A DNA stretch of 64,000 nt from the IMG/VR virus record IMGVR_UViG_3300042879_004946, positions 44,458 through 108,457 of that record. One strand, written 5' to 3'. A program made the position numbers and the translations under genes. How positions within the stretch are numbered: position 1 is the stretch's first letter; every line of letters starts with the position of its first letter. Positions 8,592 through 18,006 of this stretch are shown one piece after another. The notes beneath the pieces are model-generated. The model was not told where the DNA came from. It made no database searches and was given only the letters and a program-made list of their open reading frames with translations. This DNA comes from a virus.

Positions 8592-9280
8592 AAGTACTTG
8601 TATTGGGTGATGGATTACTTGGAAGTGAAATAGTAAAACAAACTGGATGGGATTATATCTCAAGAAAAAACAATAATTTTGATATCAATAATTTAAGAAT
8701 TTCTATACCTAAAGACGAATATCAAAATCCAATTCACAATGTTATTATTAATTGCGTTGCAAATACAGATACTTACTCAAATGATAAAGATTCACATTGG
8801 AATGTAAATTATAAAATGGTTGATGAATTGATTATTTTCTGTAATGATTATAATATAAAATTAGTTCACATATCAACAGATTATTTATATGCTGGGTCAA
8901 TTAATGAAGCTAGTGAAAATGACGTACCAGTTCATTGTAATACTTGGTACGGTTATACTAAATTATTAGCTGATGGTTTGGTACAACTAAAAACAAAGAA
9001 TTATTTAATTTGTAGGTGTACACATAAACCTAATCCTTTTCCATACGATAATGGTTGGATTGACCAAATAGGAAACTTTGATTATGTGGATAATATAACA
9101 TCATTGATAATACTAATGATAAATAAAGATTTATCCGGTGTTTATAATGTTGGAAATGGAGTTAAGACAATGTATGAACTAGCATCTGAAACAAATGACA
9201 ATGTTAGAGTTTCTTTTGCACCACCACATGTACCTAAAAATTTATCAATGAATACTAAAAAACTATGGAGTCAAATTTAA
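8579..9280 (+). CDS. RmlD-like NAD(P)-dependent sugar reductase (SDR)
   Basis: A 233-residue extended-SDR protein. VLVLGDGLLGSEIV is the Rossmann nucleotide-binding loop, variant G-x-G-x2-G. VHISTDYLYAG and WYGYTKLLAD give the S-T-D and Y-x3-K catalytic motifs of the dTDP-4-dehydrorhamnose reductase group. It is shorter than typical RmlD (~290 residues), mostly at the substrate side. Overlap with the E1-type dehydrase suggests it reduces the keto-sugar made next door, but this is inference. Confidence 0.8.
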   Translation: MDKLKVLVLGDGLLGSEIVKQTGWDYISRKNNNFDINNLRISIPKDEYQNPIHNVIINCVANTDTYSNDKDSHWNVNYKMVDELIIFCNDYNIKLVHISTDYLYAGSINEASENDVPVHCNTWYGYTKLLADGLVQLKTKNYLICRCTHKPNPFPYDNGWIDQIGNFDYVDNITSLIILMINKDLSGVYNVGNGVKTMYELASETNDNVRVSFAPPHVPKNLSMNTKKLWSQI

Positions 9281-9966
9281 ACCAACCATTTTTTTCTATA
9301 GCCATCCCAACTTATGGGTATAATGGGAAAGGTGTTGAATTTTTAGAACATAATTTAAATATTTTGTTTAAACAAAAATTTACTGATTTTGAAATTGTAA
9401 TATCAGACCATAGTGTTGACGATACCATTTTTGAAGTAACTAAAAAGCATCCAACTATAAAATACGTTAAATGTGAACATGGTCGTGGTATTATTTCACC
9501 CAATTTAAATAATGCAATGAAACACTGCCAAGGTAAGTGGATTAAAGTTTTGTTTCAAGATGATTTTTTATATGATGAAAATTCTCTTCAAAAACAATAT
9601 GAAATACTTAATGAAAACCCAGATATAAAATGGTTGGTAACATCGTTTCAACACAGTAATGATGGTAGTACTTTTTATAGATTATATAACCCAACTTATA
9701 GTGATAATATATGGACTGGAAATAATACACTTGGTAATCCGAGTAACCTAACATTAAAAAATGAAGATTTACTTTTTTTTGATGAAGAGTTAAATTGGTT
9801 AGTAGATTGTGAATACTATTACAGAATGTATTTAAAACACGGAAAACCAACAATAATTAATGAGGTGACAGTTGTTAATAGAACTCATGGTGGTGGCTTA
9901 ACCGATACGACCCCAAGTAGTATTAAAAATCACGAATTAAAAAAAATAATTGAAAAATATGTTTAA
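9265..9966 (+). CDS. Glycosyltransferase family 2
   Basis: A 233-residue single-domain GT2. FFSIAIPTYGYNGKG starts the GT-A fold, DFEIVISDHSVDDT is the nucleotide-binding strand, and WIKVLFQDDFLYD carries the D-D metal motif. NWLVDCEYYYRM is the acceptor-side acidic segment. It overlaps the genes on both sides, so it is part of the same tight operon. Donor and acceptor are unknown. Confidence 0.85.
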   Translation: MESNLNQPFFSIAIPTYGYNGKGVEFLEHNLNILFKQKFTDFEIVISDHSVDDTIFEVTKKHPTIKYVKCEHGRGIISPNLNNAMKHCQGKWIKVLFQDDFLYDENSLQKQYEILNENPDIKWLVTSFQHSNDGSTFYRLYNPTYSDNIWTGNNTLGNPSNLTLKNEDLLFFDEELNWLVDCEYYYRMYLKHGKPTIINEVTVVNRTHGGGLTDTTPSSIKNHELKKIIEKYV

Positions 9967-10618
9967 ATTACATAACGTAACACTTATTGCACTTACTTCA
10001 GTAAAAATAGATAAAACAATTAAAGCTTTATCACACAGTTGTAAGGATATAGAATTTGGTGCTGTTAAATTAGTGTCAGATATTAAACCAGATAATATAA
10101 CCTATCCAATTTATCATGAATATTGTCCTAAGATGAGTAATATTGATGAATGGAATTACGCCGCTATTTATGAACTACCAAAACATGTCGAAACAGAATT
10201 TTGTATCTTGATACATGATGATGGTTTTATCGTTAATGCTGATTCATGGAGAACTGAATTTTTAGAATACGATTATATTGGGGCTCCTTGGCCTTTACCT
10301 AATGACGATTTTTCTTATAGAGATATAAACGGTGAACTTATTAGGGTTGGAAATAGTGTATCACTTAGAAGTAAGAAATTACTTGATTTAGCAATTGATT
10401 TACCATTAGAATGGAAACCATTTCACGGATATTATAATGAAGATGGGTTTATTTGTGTTAATAATAGACATATTTATAAACAACACGGGTGTAAGTTTGC
10501 AGATATAGATGTTGCTAAATATTTTTCACACGAAACAATGATACCAGAAATTGAAGATATCAAACCTTTTGCTTTTCATAGATATGCTGGGACTAATAAT
10601 AAGTACATAAAATTTTAA
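9959..10618 (+). CDS. DUF5672-like putative glycosyltransferase
   Basis: A 219-residue protein (MFKLHNVTLIALTSVK) resembling DUF5672, a GT-like family common in glycan clusters. Visible family features are CILIHDDGFIVN (a D-D motif), DYIGAPWPL, VGNSVSLRSKKLLDL and NEDGFICV, with a late AFHRYAGT. I chose the ATG at 9959 over a TTG at 9950; it overlaps the GT2 stop by 8 bases. DUF5672 proteins are thought to transfer sugars, but the activity is not established. Confidence 0.75.
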   Translation: MFKLHNVTLIALTSVKIDKTIKALSHSCKDIEFGAVKLVSDIKPDNITYPIYHEYCPKMSNIDEWNYAAIYELPKHVETEFCILIHDDGFIVNADSWRTEFLEYDYIGAPWPLPNDDFSYRDINGELIRVGNSVSLRSKKLLDLAIDLPLEWKPFHGYYNEDGFICVNNRHIYKQHGCKFADIDVAKYFSHETMIPEIEDIKPFAFHRYAGTNNKYIKF

Positions 10619-10637
10619 ATTACCTTTAAATATAGAT

Positions 10638-11297
10638 ATGAAAAAAAAGATGATAATAAGTAGGTATAATGAAGATATTTCTTGGGTTAAAGAATATGAG
10701 AAAGATTTTGATTATATCATATATAATAAAGGTAAAAAGTTAGAAACAGGATATAAATCATTGGACGTAGATAATATAGGTAATAATCAAAGAGATATTT
10801 TCCATTTTATATATGAGAACTATAGTGACCTACCAGATATAATGATATTTGTACAAGGTCACCCATTTGACCACTGTAAAAAAGATTCGTTTGATAAATT
10901 GGTCTATAATGAAACGTTGACATCTTTAGAGGATTTAAGACACCTTCAAAATATGATGGATGAAAATGGTGGATACCAAGAAGGTAATGATTCTTGGTAT
11001 GTAAATGCTCATAACAATACATGGAATCAAACTTGTAAGTGGAATACTCTTGATGAGTTTATGGATAAAACATTTACTAATTATAAAAAATTGGATAAGA
11101 TTAGATTTACGCCAGGCTCACAGTATATAATAACCAAAGACATAGCTAAACACTACTCTAAAAACTTTTGGTTATACATGATGGATATTTTACATAAAAA
11201 TAATATGACAGAAGGTCACATTATAGAACGATCTCTATTGGAGATATTAAAATGTTATTTAGAACCGATAAATGAATTAAAAGATGATAACACTTAG
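10638..11297 (+). CDS. DUF3431-like protein
   Basis: A 219-residue protein with IISRYNEDISWVKEYEKDF, YIIYNKGKK, NNQRDIFHFIYENY and IMIFVQGHPFDHC. These look like the DUF3431 family, found in glycan clusters and in fungi and phages, with a likely glycosyltransferase-like fold. Function is not established. It overlaps the next gene by 14 bases. Confidence 0.7.
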   Translation: MKKKMIISRYNEDISWVKEYEKDFDYIIYNKGKKLETGYKSLDVDNIGNNQRDIFHFIYENYSDLPDIMIFVQGHPFDHCKKDSFDKLVYNETLTSLEDLRHLQNMMDENGGYQEGNDSWYVNAHNNTWNQTCKWNTLDEFMDKTFTNYKKLDKIRFTPGSQYIITKDIAKHYSKNFWLYMMDILHKNNMTEGHIIERSLLEILKCYLEPINELKDDNT

Positions 11298-12045
11298 TTC
11301 TATTATTTACGAAGGAAATTTTGATACATTTTTATCAGATGATTGTTGGTTTATGAAATTCAAATCACCATTAATTACTAATAAAATTATTGTGGTTAAT
11401 AACCTAACGTCTAAAGAGCTTTTTTTAGCTAAGGTAAACGATTTACTAACCAGACATGATTTCGAAGTAATTTATGTTAATGAAATTAAAGATATTGTAA
11501 TTAACAAATACAAACTTGGGATTAACGAATCAACACATGGGTATTATTATACAATACCTTATTTTTGTTTATTTGAAAAAGTAAAAACAAAATATGTTTT
11601 TAATGTTGCTAGTGACTGTATGTCTGATATTAAAATTAGTGAAACATTTCTAAATTTATCTGTTAATGAACTAGAAACAAATAACCGTTGTTCAACAACT
11701 ATGGTGGCTTGGGTAAAAAATAACCGTATCATGTCAAATAATCTTACTGTTGGGCAATCCGAAAATATAGAAACATTTAAACAACTATGTCTTAACTATA
11801 TTGAGTCTGAAAACTTCAACTATACCTTTGGCTTTACTGACCAATTTTTTATTGGGGATGTTGAAAGATTAAGGAATACGGATTTTAACATCCCAACACA
11901 TATCTCTGAACAGATATATCATGGACCTGATTATGGGGGTAATTGTTTTGAAAAAAGAATGGTAGGGCAACAAATACAAAATAATATTTTTAATTGTATA
12001 TATAAAGGTAGTGATTATTATATACATTCAGGAAATCTACATTAA
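11284..12045 (+). CDS. Putative glycosyltransferase, GT-A-like
   Basis: A 253-residue protein with KYVFNVASDCMSD, which resembles the strand plus D-x-D region of GT-A enzymes, and FTDQFFIGDVERLR, like the acceptor segment of GT2-type proteins. There is no clear family motif. Its position in the glycan operon (14-base overlap with the DUF3431-like gene) is the main support for a sugar-transfer role. Confidence 0.5.
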   Translation: MITLSSIIYEGNFDTFLSDDCWFMKFKSPLITNKIIVVNNLTSKELFLAKVNDLLTRHDFEVIYVNEIKDIVINKYKLGINESTHGYYYTIPYFCLFEKVKTKYVFNVASDCMSDIKISETFLNLSVNELETNNRCSTTMVAWVKNNRIMSNNLTVGQSENIETFKQLCLNYIESENFNYTFGFTDQFFIGDVERLRNTDFNIPTHISEQIYHGPDYGGNCFEKRMVGQQIQNNIFNCIYKGSDYYIHSGNLH

Positions 12046-12062
12046 ATTTAAATAATTAAACT

Positions 12063-13163
12063 ATGGGATTAGAAGAGTCAAAAAGAATTAACGAAGAAGG
12101 TATAGTTGAAGGTAAAACCTACACCAGTAATGTTAGTAAACTACTAAAACACTTACCTAAAATAAAGAGATTACAAGATGGTATGAGACCATCACCAGTG
12201 ATGTTTCATATGTCACCAGCTAATCCATGTAATATGACATGTAGTTTTTGTTGTTTTGCTAATAGAACACTTAAAGAAATGTTAACATATGAACAGATGA
12301 CAAAAGCTATCGATTCATTCGTTGAATTAGGGGCTACAGGTATGGAGTTAACTGGTGGTGGAGAACCAACATTACATCCCGATTTTGGTAAAGTAGTTAA
12401 TTACGCTTATGAAAAGGGTTTAAAAATTGGTGTTGTAACAAATGGGACTATGATAACTAAGTGGCATAAAGTTGGTGGTGTATGGGATAAACTTGAATGG
12501 ATACGATTGGGTATGTATGGGTTCTATGAAGGGTATACTTACGATATTGAAGCTTTAAGAACCTACCCTAATTTAACAATTGGTGCCGCCTATATTTGGG
12601 ATGAAAATTTTGAACATTCTGATAACCCAAATGTTACTGGTAAATGGGAAACAAAAGAAGGTGATAAAAAAGGTAAAAAATTAGCTAAAAATAGACAAAC
12701 ACCAGAACATTTCGAAAGAATGTTAGAGTGGGTTGAGAAGGAAAAAATACCAACAAGAATCGCTTTCAATTCAATCAAAGTATCTGATATAATTAAAGAG
12801 GATATAAGTTTAATCAAAGATAGAATCAAAGATAGAAACTTAAAGTATGCTTTCTTATCTGATTTCAATTGGAAAGGTGAGAGAAGAGATAGTAAATGTT
12901 ATATGCACAACTTCAAACCGTTTGTTTTTACCGATGGTAATGTTTATGTATGTCCATGTGCTGAAATGTCGGTAGAAAATGCATATAGAGTTAATTCGGA
13001 GTTTAAAATTTGTGATATTGATGGTATATTAGACTTTTATAACAGTGTACAAGCTAATAATGGTGTTGAAAGGACACATGCTTGTACCTATTGTAAATAT
13101 GCAGCACAAAATGAATTAATTGGTGATGCTATGACAGAAACACAACATAATGATTTCGCTTAA
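12063..13163 (+). CDS. Radical SAM enzyme with SPASM-like C-terminus
   Basis: A 366-residue protein. CNMTCSFC (~res 56-63) is the C-x3-C-x2-C site for the [4Fe-4S] cluster, followed by TGGGEPTLHPDFG, the SAM-binding GGE motif. A Cys-rich C-terminus (CYMHNF, VYVCPCAEMS, ACTYCKY) looks like SPASM/twitch auxiliary-cluster ligands. Such enzymes do radical chemistry on peptides or sugars. In this sugar-gene context it could modify a nucleotide sugar or a glycan methyl group; this is inference. It is followed by a SAM methyltransferase. Confidence 0.85.
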   Translation: MGLEESKRINEEGIVEGKTYTSNVSKLLKHLPKIKRLQDGMRPSPVMFHMSPANPCNMTCSFCCFANRTLKEMLTYEQMTKAIDSFVELGATGMELTGGGEPTLHPDFGKVVNYAYEKGLKIGVVTNGTMITKWHKVGGVWDKLEWIRLGMYGFYEGYTYDIEALRTYPNLTIGAAYIWDENFEHSDNPNVTGKWETKEGDKKGKKLAKNRQTPEHFERMLEWVEKEKIPTRIAFNSIKVSDIIKEDISLIKDRIKDRNLKYAFLSDFNWKGERRDSKCYMHNFKPFVFTDGNVYVCPCAEMSVENAYRVNSEFKICDIDGILDFYNSVQANNGVERTHACTYCKYAAQNELIGDAMTETQHNDFA

Positions 13164-13174
13164 AAACACAAGAA

Positions 13175-13873
13175 ATGAAAAAAATTAATATTGAAGAATT
13201 AAAAAATAAGAATGTTTACAATAATGAACACTTAGACACACCTTTTGAAGGAACATTCTATGATGCTGACTATTTTGAAAATGGTCAAGAATCCGGTAAA
13301 GGATGGTTGGAAAATTATAGATGGATGCCTAGAAGAACTTTTAGAGAAGCCTTAGGTATTATAGATTATCTAGAATTAGATGACAATAGTTATGTATTAG
13401 ATGTTGGTTGTGCGAAGGGATTTATTGTTAGAGCTTTAAGAGAGTTAGAGATAAAAGCTGACGGTTGTGATATTAGTGATTACGCTTTATCTTTTGCACC
13501 TGAAGGTTCATGGAATTGTACATCATGGGAAAGTCATTATAATTTTGGTTATACCCATATTATGGTAAAAGATATGTTGGAACATTTAACTATGAACCAA
13601 CTAAATGAAATGTTACAAACGATAAAGAAAGTTGGTAATACACTATTGGTTGTTGTCCCTATTGGTGATAAGGGTGTATATAGAATACCTGAATATCACA
13701 TGGAGATATCACACTTAATCGCTGAAGATGAAGATTGGTGGATGAATAAATTTATTGAAAATGGTTGGGAAATATATAAACATTGCCCATCAATCCCAGG
13801 AATGAAAGATAATTGGGATTCTCATGCTAATGGTTTAGGTAATCACGTATTTGTACTAAAAATTAAATCATGA
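13175..13873 (+). CDS. Class I SAM-dependent methyltransferase
   Basis: A 232-residue protein. YVLDVGCAKGFIVRALREL (~res 72-90) is motif I of the Rossmann-like methyltransferases. ADGCDISDYAL is motif II, with Asp binding the ribose, and MVKDMLEHLT is the motif IV/V region. Substrate is unknown; a sugar is likely given the flanking radical SAM and fucosyltransferase genes. Its stop overlaps the next start by 4 bases. Confidence 0.85.
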   Translation: MKKINIEELKNKNVYNNEHLDTPFEGTFYDADYFENGQESGKGWLENYRWMPRRTFREALGIIDYLELDDNSYVLDVGCAKGFIVRALRELEIKADGCDISDYALSFAPEGSWNCTSWESHYNFGYTHIMVKDMLEHLTMNQLNEMLQTIKKVGNTLLVVVPIGDKGVYRIPEYHMEISHLIAEDEDWWMNKFIENGWEIYKHCPSIPGMKDNWDSHANGLGNHVFVLKIKS

Positions 13874-14793
13874 TAACAGCAAATTTAACTGGAAATTTAG
13901 GAAATCACATGTGGCAATATGCTGTATGTAGAACCGTAGCAGAAAAATTAGGGTATGAGTGGGGTATTAATTCATCACCATCACACGATTACCATCAAGG
14001 TCAAAATCAAATGTATTTTATGGATGTTGACTTTGGTAAGCCAGTTGAAGGTATTTTACATGAATATCGTGAACCGTGGAAAGAAATATCACATGTCGAT
14101 AGGGTTAATATCACTATGTTGAATCCATCCTTATATGAGATACAAGATAACACTCTACTTGTTGGTGATAGAAATATTAATCCAGGTGCAGTTGGTGGTT
14201 TATTTCAATCAGAAGATTATTTAATTGATAGGAAAGAAGATGTGCAAAAATGGTTTAAGATTAGACCAGAGAATAAAGAAATATATGACAAAAAATTATC
14301 TGATTTAGGTATTGTGTTAGATGATAATTTATGTGTGATTAATTTTAGGGGTGGTGAATATCGTGGCCTTCATAACGTTATTTTAAGAAAAGAATATTGG
14401 CGAGATTCCATTAATCACATGTTATCTATTAATAATAATATGAAATTTTTGGTCATTACAGACGATATTGAATGGTCTAAAAATTTTATGCCATTTGAAA
14501 TTGATACGGTACATGTTGATATTGGATTTGATTTCTACGTTGTCAATCAAGCTAAATGGGTCATCCTTTCAAATTCATCATTTGGGTGGTGGGCAGCGTG
14601 GTTGAATATTAACTCTAATAAAATAATCGCACCAAAGTATTGGGCTAGACATAATGTTAGTGATGGGTATTGGGCTACTGGTGATGTATACACTAGGACA
14701 TTCACATATATGGATAGAGAAGGTAATCTATCTGATTATGAAACTTGTAGACGTGAGGCTGAAGATTATTATAGAGTAAAAAACATTATTTAA
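13870..14793 (+). CDS. Second GT11-like fucosyltransferase, diverged
   Basis: A 307-residue protein related to GT11. TGNLGNHMWQYAVCRTVA replaces GGLGNQMFQ; INFRGGEYRGL replaces HIRRGDY; LSNSSFGWWAAWLN matches the third motif well. The HxRR motif is changed (FRGGEY), so the donor specificity may differ from the GT11 at 5622-6437. Overlaps link it to both neighbours. Confidence 0.8.
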   Translation: MITANLTGNLGNHMWQYAVCRTVAEKLGYEWGINSSPSHDYHQGQNQMYFMDVDFGKPVEGILHEYREPWKEISHVDRVNITMLNPSLYEIQDNTLLVGDRNINPGAVGGLFQSEDYLIDRKEDVQKWFKIRPENKEIYDKKLSDLGIVLDDNLCVINFRGGEYRGLHNVILRKEYWRDSINHMLSINNNMKFLVITDDIEWSKNFMPFEIDTVHVDIGFDFYVVNQAKWVILSNSSFGWWAAWLNINSNKIIAPKYWARHNVSDGYWATGDVYTRTFTYMDREGNLSDYETCRREAEDYYRVKNII

Positions 14794-15662
14794 TGAGAAA
14801 GATTTATGATTGTTTTTTATTTTTTAATGAATTAGATTTATTAGAACTTAGACTTAATATATTAGATGATTATGTCGATTATTTCGTATTAGCTGAGGCA
14901 TCTGTAACACATAGTGGTTTAGATAAACCATATTATTTTGAAGACAACAAAAAGAGGTACTCTAAATTTTTACATAAAATTATTCATGTAAAATCAAATG
15001 ATATACCTAATGATTTTAATAACTTACCTAGTATTGGTAGTACTAATGCATTCGATGATAAAGCTGTTAAACAAATCCATGATTTTATAAATACACAAAC
15101 ACATAGATTCAATAGAACAACCGAACCACATTTTGGTCGGGATTTTTTTCAAAAAGAGTCGATTAGAAGAGGTCTCATGAATTGTAATGATGAAGATATA
15201 ATTCTATCGTCAGATTTAGATGAAATACCAAACCCAGAAATTTTAAAACAAGTGGATGAAATATTAAGTAGTGGTAAATTTTTTACATTTAATCAAACCA
15301 CGTATTATTACTATTTAAATTTATTAAAAGAGTATGATTGGCAAGGTACTAGAATGGGTAAATATGGTGATTTAAAAAATTATTCATACAATGAATTAAG
15401 AGCTCAACAAAACATACGACTATCTAATGGTGGATGGCATTTTAGTTTCCAAGGTGGGTTAGAAAAAGTTAAAACCAAAATTAAATCATATTCACATCAA
15501 GAAATGAATACACCAGATATTTTTGAAAAATTACATAATAATATAGAAAATAATATCGACCCATTTAATCGCGGGTTATTAAATCTTGTTGAGATAGATA
15601 ATACATATCCAAAATATCTGTTGGAGAATAAAGAAAAGTATAAACATATGATAAAATCATGA
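14793..15662 (+). CDS. Glycosyltransferase family 17
   Basis: A 289-residue GT17 member. It has KIYDCFLFFNELDLLELRLN at the N-terminus, YFVLAEASVTHSG, then IILSSDLDEIPN, the metal-binding D-x-D-E-I-P motif typical of the family. GT17 includes beta-1,4-N-acetylglucosaminyltransferases; bacterial and viral copies have uncertain donors. The ATG shares one base with the previous stop. Confidence 0.88.
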   Translation: MRKIYDCFLFFNELDLLELRLNILDDYVDYFVLAEASVTHSGLDKPYYFEDNKKRYSKFLHKIIHVKSNDIPNDFNNLPSIGSTNAFDDKAVKQIHDFINTQTHRFNRTTEPHFGRDFFQKESIRRGLMNCNDEDIILSSDLDEIPNPEILKQVDEILSSGKFFTFNQTTYYYYLNLLKEYDWQGTRMGKYGDLKNYSYNELRAQQNIRLSNGGWHFSFQGGLEKVKTKIKSYSHQEMNTPDIFEKLHNNIENNIDPFNRGLLNLVEIDNTYPKYLLENKEKYKHMIKS

Positions 15663-16201
15663 AATATAATTCACAAATGGGCCAAGACAAGTTTGTTGTT
15701 GAACAGTTAAAAAATAAAAAAAATGGGATATTTGTTGATATTGGGGGGGCACATCCTATTTCCATAAATAATACATACACTTTAGAAAAGGATTTAGATT
15801 GGACAGGCATATCTTTCGATATAGGTCCACCACATACTCACGGATGTGAAACAATGTCTATTGATGAATATAAAATCTATTGGAACTCTAATCGGATAAC
15901 CCCGATAATTTGTGGGGATGCTTTAAAACAAAATTATAGTCAGAAGTTTAAAGAATATGACCTACCTAAACGTATGGATTATTTATCAATAGATTTAGAA
16001 CCACCTAAAGTAACTTTTGATTGTTTAATGTTAATACCATTTAATGAATATATCTTTAATGTGATAACGTTTGAAACAGATTATTATAGAGATCCAACAA
16101 CTAGAGAACCATCACGTCAATTATTATATTCACATGGATATAAATTAGTGACGTTTGATAATCAAGAGGATTGGTATGTACATAACACATTAAATTTATA
16201 G
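15659..16201 (+). CDS. FkbM-like SAM methyltransferase
   Basis: A 180-residue protein. SQMGQDKFVVEQL followed by GIFVDIGGAHPISINNTYTLEK is typical of FkbM-like methyltransferases. MDYLSIDLEPP and VITFETDYYRDPTTREPS match later family blocks. It probably O-methylates a sugar of the glycan made by the surrounding enzymes. It overlaps the GT17 gene by 4 bases. Confidence 0.8.
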   Translation: MKYNSQMGQDKFVVEQLKNKKNGIFVDIGGAHPISINNTYTLEKDLDWTGISFDIGPPHTHGCETMSIDEYKIYWNSNRITPIICGDALKQNYSQKFKEYDLPKRMDYLSIDLEPPKVTFDCLMLIPFNEYIFNVITFETDYYRDPTTREPSRQLLYSHGYKLVTFDNQEDWYVHNTLNL

Positions 16202-16209
16202 TTTTTTTA

Positions 16210-17214
16210 ATGAAGAAAATAGTAGTCCTAGGTGGTGGTGGTTTTATTGGTTCACATTTAGCGAAAAGATTAAAAAAAGATGGTCATCATATCACAGTTT
16301 GTGATATTAAAAATCATGAATATCTTAACCATGATGAGTTTTGTGATGAATTTATTGTTGGGGATCTTAGAGACCCTGTGACAGTAAGCATGGTAATTAA
16401 ACAGAGTACGGACGAAGTATATCAATTGGCAGCGGATATGGGTGGTGCGGGTTATATTTTTACAGGTGAAAATGATGCAAATGTGATGCATAATTCAGCT
16501 TTAATAAATTTAAATGTCGCACATGAATGTGTGAAAAAGAAAATAAATAAAGTTTTTTATTCTTCATCTGCTTGTATGTATCCAGAACATAATCAATTAG
16601 ACCCTAATAACCCTAACTGTGAAGAATCTTCAGCTTATCCTGCAAATCCAGATTCTGAATATGGTTGGGAAAAATTATTCAGTGAGAGACTTTATTTAGC
16701 TTTTCAAAGAAATTATGGTTTAAATGTTAGAATCGCTAGGTTTCATAACATTTTTGGACCTTATGGTACTTGGAAAGGAGGTAAAGAAAAAGCACCGGCA
16801 GCTATGTTAAGAAAAGTTTCTGAAATCAATGAAAAGGGTGAAATAGAAGTTTGGGGTGATGGAACTCAAACTAGGTCTTTTTTATATGTTGACGAATGTG
16901 TTGAAGCGGTTTTAAAATTAATGGAATCAGATTTTATTGGTCCTGTTAATATTGGATCAGAAGAAATGGTTACCATTAATCAACTAGCACAAATAGCAAT
17001 AGATATATCAGGAAAAAAGGTAAAAATTAAAAATATTTATGGGGACGAATTTTTTCAAAAATACGGACATAAATGTCCTATAGGTGTTAAAGGTAGAAAT
17101 TCTGATAATAAATTATACAAAGAAAAAATTGGTTGGGTAGTTTCAGAACCACTTAAAAATGGTATGGAAAAAACTTACAAATGGATTAATAGTATGGTAA
17201 AAAAATATAATTAA
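16210..17214 (+). CDS. GDP-mannose 3,5-epimerase-like enzyme
   Basis: A 334-residue extended SDR. VVLGGGGFIGSHLAKRL binds NAD. LAADMGGAGYIFTGEND, SSSACMYPEHNQ, SEYGWEKLFSERLYL (Y-x3-K) and RFHNIFGPYGTWKGGKEK match GDP-mannose 3,5-epimerase closely, including the Cys in SSSACMYPE used as acid/base in the plant enzyme. The enzyme turns GDP-mannose into GDP-L-galactose or GDP-L-gulose. With three fucosyltransferase-like genes nearby, it may supply an unusual GDP-sugar to them. Confidence 0.85.
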   Translation: MKKIVVLGGGGFIGSHLAKRLKKDGHHITVCDIKNHEYLNHDEFCDEFIVGDLRDPVTVSMVIKQSTDEVYQLAADMGGAGYIFTGENDANVMHNSALINLNVAHECVKKKINKVFYSSSACMYPEHNQLDPNNPNCEESSAYPANPDSEYGWEKLFSERLYLAFQRNYGLNVRIARFHNIFGPYGTWKGGKEKAPAAMLRKVSEINEKGEIEVWGDGTQTRSFLYVDECVEAVLKLMESDFIGPVNIGSEEMVTINQLAQIAIDISGKKVKIKNIYGDEFFQKYGHKCPIGVKGRNSDNKLYKEKIGWVVSEPLKNGMEKTYKWINSMVKKYN

Positions 17215-18006
17215 ATGACAAATAGACGAAGAAATAAAAAATTAACCGAAGAAGAAATACAAGAAATTGAATCTTTCATTGGTAAACACCCAGAAGAAGG
17301 TAAAATAATAAATCAATTAAAAATTGAAATTAAACCAAAAACTGAGAATCAAAAAAAATTAATCCAAGCGATCAAAGAAAATGAAATTATTATTGCTTCA
17401 GGTTTTCCTGGTAGTGGTAAAACTTTTCTTAGTTGTGCGGAAGCCCTCAAATTAATTAAAAATCCACAAACACCATATAAAAAAATTATTCTTGTTAAAT
17501 CGGTAACTACGTTAAAAGATGAAGAAATTGGTTTTTTAAAAGGAACAATGGAAGAAAAAATGGAACCCTTTATGGATTCTTTTTTGGATAATTTTAATAA
17601 AATTATTGGTGAGTATTTAACAGGTAAATTAAGAGAACAAAAATTAATTGAAATTAAGCCAATAGCTTACGTCAGAGGGCGAAGTATTGATAATTCAGTT
17701 ATCATTATTGATGAAGCACAAAATATTTCTTTGGATAATATGCGTACCTTAATGACCAGAATCGGTGATAATTCAAAATTAATTATTTTAGGTGATATTA
17801 AACAAAAAGACATTCGTAATAAACGTGAAAGCTCTTTGGAGATTGTTTTAAACAGGTTTAAAGATAAAAACAGTTTTGGTATTGTCGAACTTAGAAACGA
17901 AGAAGACATTGTTAGAAATCCAATTATTAAAGTTATCGAAGAAATTTTTGACCAAATAGATGACGAAAAAAGTAATAATGGTAAAAAACAAATATTAAAA
18001 GATTAG
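17215..18006 (+). CDS. phoH: PhoH-like ATPase
   Basis: A 263-residue protein. IASGFPGSGKTFLSC is Walker A, and SVIIIDEAQNISL is Walker B with the D-E-A-Q box of PhoH/SF1-like ATPases. KSVTTLKDEEIGFLKGTMEEKMEP is the conserved PhoH segment between them. PhoH is common in marine and T4-like phages; its role is linked to RNA metabolism and is not settled. The stop shares a base with the next start. Confidence 0.9.
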   Translation: MTNRRRNKKLTEEEIQEIESFIGKHPEEGKIINQLKIEIKPKTENQKKLIQAIKENEIIIASGFPGSGKTFLSCAEALKLIKNPQTPYKKIILVKSVTTLKDEEIGFLKGTMEEKMEPFMDSFLDNFNKIIGEYLTGKLREQKLIEIKPIAYVRGRSIDNSVIIIDEAQNISLDNMRTLMTRIGDNSKLIILGDIKQKDIRNKRESSLEIVLNRFKDKNSFGIVELRNEEDIVRNPIIKVIEEIFDQIDDEKSNNGKKQILKD

